Assembly (NCBI GenBank): GCA_022823235.1
Contig: JAJDXO010000034.1
Location: forward strand, 1 to 39,863
Length of the DNA: 39,863 nt
Direction of reading: 5' to 3'
Source: Rhodospirillales bacterium
Lineage (GTDB): Bacteria; Pseudomonadota; Alphaproteobacteria; Rhodospirillales; UBA2165
Position numbers and translations under genes: made by a program. A model generated the notes under the pieces. The model was not told the DNA's origin. It did no database searches and saw only the letters and a program-made list of their open reading frames with translations. Of the stretch, positions 37,706-39,863 are shown piece by piece; position 1 is the stretch's first letter, and each line of letters begins with the position of its first letter.

Positions 37706-39292
37706 ATGAGTGAATTCAGGGAATATGCGCAGCAATCCAACGCTTGGCCGTTCGCCGAGGCGCGTAGCCTGGAGAAACGGCTGAACGGCGAATTGCCGGA
37801 AAAGGGCCATGTGCTGTTCGAGACCGGTTTCGGGCCGTCCGGACTGCCGCACATCGGCACGTTCGGCGAGGTCGCGCGGACGACCATGGTTCGCCGTGCC
37901 TTCGAGGAACTGACAGGCTTCGAAACCCATCTGATCGCTTTCTCGGACGATATGGATGGCCTCCGAAAGATACCGGACAACATACCCGACCCGGAAACCA
38001 TCGAGCCGCATCTTGGGAAGCCGCTGACGGATATCCCCGATCCGTTCGGGACTCATGAGAGTTTCGGCGCCCACAACAACGCCCGCCTCCGGGCATTTCT
38101 CGACGAGTTCGAATTCAACTACGAGTTCAAGAGTTCCACCGAGTGCTACAAATCGGGAAAATTCGACGAGACCCTCCTCAAGGTGCTGTCGAATTACGAG
38201 AAGGTCATCAACGTCATTTTGCCGACGCTCGGCCCTGAGCGGCGCGCCACCTACAGCCCCTTCCTGCCGGTCTGTCCGAAGACCGGCGTGGTTCTTCAGG
38301 TGCCGATCGTCGAGCGGAACGAAGACGCCGGTACGGTGGTCTACGAGGACGACGGCGGCGCTAAGGTCGAAGTGCCGGTCACCGGCGGCCATTGCAAACT
38401 GCAATGGAAGGCCGACTGGGCCATGCGCTGGGTCGCCCTCGATGTCGATTATGAGATGTCGGGCAAGGACCTGATCGATTCCGTTCGGCTTTCCGGCAGG
38501 ATCGCCCGGATTCTCGGCGCCTTACCGCCCGCCGGTTTTACGTACGAGTTGTTCCTCGACGATATCGGGGAGAAAATTTCCAAGTCCCGGGGCAACGGTA
38601 TGACCATCGACGAGTGGTTGCGCTATGCGCCGCCCGAGAGCCTGAGCCAGTTCATGTACCAGAAGCCGACCCAGGCGAAGCGGCTCTATTTCGACGTCAT
38701 TCCACGCGCCGTCGATGAATATTTGGGCAATGTCGACAGCCTTCTAAATATGCCGCCCGAGAGGAAACTGAATAATCCCGCATGGCATATTCATCGCGGC
38801 AATCCGCCGACGGAGCAGGCCCATATCCGGTTCAACATCCTTCTCAACCTGGCGGCGGTGTGCAACACCGAGGACAAATCGGTACTGTGGCATTTCATCT
38901 CCCGCTATCGCCCGGACGCGACGCCGGAGACGGCCCCGATCCTGGATAGGCTGGTGGAGTACGCCATCAACTATTTCCAGGATTTCGTAAAGCCGAATAA
39001 AGCCTATCGTGCGCCCACCGAAATGGAGCGCGGCGCCCTGAGCGATCTCTCGGAAACCCTTGCCGGGATGGCGGCGGACGCGGACGCCGAAACCATCCAG
39101 ACCGAGGTATACGAGGTCGGCAAACGGCATGATTTCGAAGACCTCAAGAGCTGGTTCCGGAGCCTCTACGAGACCCTCCTCGGCCAGTCCACCGGCCCGC
39201 GCATGGGTTCGTTCATCGCGCTCTATGGGATCGAGGAGACCCGGACGCTGATCGGGAAGGCGCTGGCCGGCGAAGATCTCAACACGGAGTAA
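37706..39292 (+). CDS. lysS: Lysyl-tRNA synthetase, class I
   Basis: A 528-aa class I LysRS (LysK type), which charges tRNA-Lys. It has the Rossmann-fold HIGH-like motif PHIGTF (H49-G51) and KISKS at 290-294. It does not have the class II motifs of the common bacterial enzyme. Class I LysRS is typical of archaea but is also standard in many alphaproteobacteria, so this is not by itself evidence of recent transfer. The ATG at 37706 fits family N-termini; an in-frame ATG 63 bp upstream is unlikely. A GST gene starts 7 bp downstream. Confidence 0.96.
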   Translation: MSEFREYAQQSNAWPFAEARSLEKRLNGELPEKGHVLFETGFGPSGLPHIGTFGEVARTTMVRRAFEELTGFETHLIAFSDDMDGLRKIPDNIPDPETIEPHLGKPLTDIPDPFGTHESFGAHNNARLRAFLDEFEFNYEFKSSTECYKSGKFDETLLKVLSNYEKVINVILPTLGPERRATYSPFLPVCPKTGVVLQVPIVERNEDAGTVVYEDDGGAKVEVPVTGGHCKLQWKADWAMRWVALDVDYEMSGKDLIDSVRLSGRIARILGALPPAGFTYELFLDDIGEKISKSRGNGMTIDEWLRYAPPESLSQFMYQKPTQAKRLYFDVIPRAVDEYLGNVDSLLNMPPERKLNNPAWHIHRGNPPTEQAHIRFNILLNLAAVCNTEDKSVLWHFISRYRPDATPETAPILDRLVEYAINYFQDFVKPNKAYRAPTEMERGALSDLSETLAGMAADADAETIQTEVYEVGKRHDFEDLKSWFRSLYETLLGQSTGPRMGSFIALYGIEETRTLIGKALAGEDLNTE

Positions 39293-39299
39293 GGTCCCG

Positions 39300-39863
39300 A
39301 TGATCCTCTACGACGATCCCATATCCGGAAACGGATACAAGGTGCGCCTCGCCATGGCCCAGCTGGGTGTCGGCTACGAGCTGATCGAGGTCGATATCCT
39401 CAAGGGCGAGACCCGGACACCGAAGTTTCTCCGGCTCAACCCCAACGGCAAGATCCCGACCCTGGTGCTGGACGACGGGCGGGCGCTCTCCGAATCCAAT
39501 GCCATCCTCTACTACCTCGCCAGCGGTTCGCCGTTATGGCCGGACGATCTCTACGGCCAGGCCGATGTCCTCAGGTGGATGAACTTCGAACAATACAGCC
39601 ATGAGCCCTATGTCGCCGTCGCCCGGTTCATGCTTCATCAGCCCGATCCCCCGGACCCGGCGGTTTTGGCCGAGAAGCAGGAGCGCGGTTACGCCGCGTT
39701 GGATGTGATGGACGGGCACTTGAAATCCCATGAGTTTTTTGCCGCCGGCCGGTATTCCATCGCCGACATCGCCCTCTATGCCTACACCCATGTGGCGGAC
39801 GAAGGCGGGTTCGATCTCGGCAAATACGATGCGGTCAACCGATGGCTGGAAAGCGTCCGCGGC
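39300..39863 (+). CDS. Glutathione S-transferase (partial, cut by window end)
   Basis: The first 188 codons of a GST. The thioredoxin-like N-domain begins MILYDDPISGNGYKVRLA and contains the glutathione-binding NPNGKIPTLVLDDGRALSESNAILYYLA (partly quoted, 46-75). The helical C-domain has the N-capping motif YSIADIALYAY near 156-166. The frame is open to the window end without a stop. It starts 7 bp after lysS and is probably co-transcribed with it. The substrate is unknown. Confidence 0.92.
   Translation, partial: MILYDDPISGNGYKVRLAMAQLGVGYELIEVDILKGETRTPKFLRLNPNGKIPTLVLDDGRALSESNAILYYLASGSPLWPDDLYGQADVLRWMNFEQYSHEPYVAVARFMLHQPDPPDPAVLAEKQERGYAALDVMDGHLKSHEFFAAGRYSIADIALYAYTHVADEGGFDLGKYDAVNRWLESVRG

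Noticed and set aside
37706-39292. Archaeal-type LysRS as a sign of recent horizontal transfer
   Set aside because: Class I LysRS is standard in many alphaproteobacteria, and codon use and GC here look like the neighbours.

Overview
The window reads as chromosomal DNA of a high-GC alphaproteobacterium, most likely a Rhodospirillales-like lineage. Supporting signs are the purD/xseA pair, a class I lysyl-tRNA synthetase, a plant-type glutamate-cysteine ligase beside rsmE and ubiA, a Usg-family gene, a SAM-II (metA-type) riboswitch in front of metZ, and a CIRCE-controlled groESL. No tRNA, rRNA, insertion sequence, prophage or CRISPR array was seen. Almost all genes are intact and closely packed. 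The last gene is cut by the window edge.

Layout. Positions 1-250 hold no recognisable gene. purD (-) diverges from xseA and an M23 peptidase (+). From 12597 down to 3924 the minus strand carries ubiD, pmbA, msbA, a DUF374 acyltransferase, waaA, lpxK and an lpxL-type acyltransferase. The last five form a tight lipid A/Kdo assembly and export cluster with overlapping ends. Next come an LCAD-type acyl-CoA dehydrogenase and an acyl-CoA ligase (+, 12828-15486). A 271-bp convergent gap follows, with DnaA-box-like words and two strong hairpins. Then come a DUF2189 membrane protein and a quinone-reductase-like enzyme (-), a FAD monooxygenase and a CBS-pair protein (+), and ubiA (-). An rsmE-gshA-flavin reductase run (+) is followed by tldD (-).

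Positions 24886-26767 are the least ordinary part. A secreted Sel1-like orphan (+) converges on a peptidoglycan-binding-like, coiled-coil orphan (-). The latter is driven from an AT-rich island by a near-consensus sigma-70-type promoter. Positions 26897-28720 form a methionine unit: promoter, SAM-II aptamer, intrinsic terminator, metZ and a rhodanese. The aptamer's pseudoknot strand can pair alternatively with the terminator stem, which suggests transcription attenuation. A GT2 glycosyltransferase with a TVP38/DedA-like membrane protein, usg, and groES-groEL (one good and one weaker CIRCE-like repeat) follow. The window ends with a GT-C-like membrane protein, a DinG-type helicase, class I LysRS and a partial glutathione S-transferase.

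The functional themes are envelope lipid synthesis (lpxL, lpxK, waaA, msbA), quinone synthesis (ubiA, ubiD), thiol and sulfur metabolism (gshA, metZ, rhodanese, GST), TldD/PmbA peptide processing, and protein folding. No clearly new multi-gene system stands out. The best leads are the metZ attenuator, the orphan pair, the structured convergent gap and the second CIRCE-like repeat.
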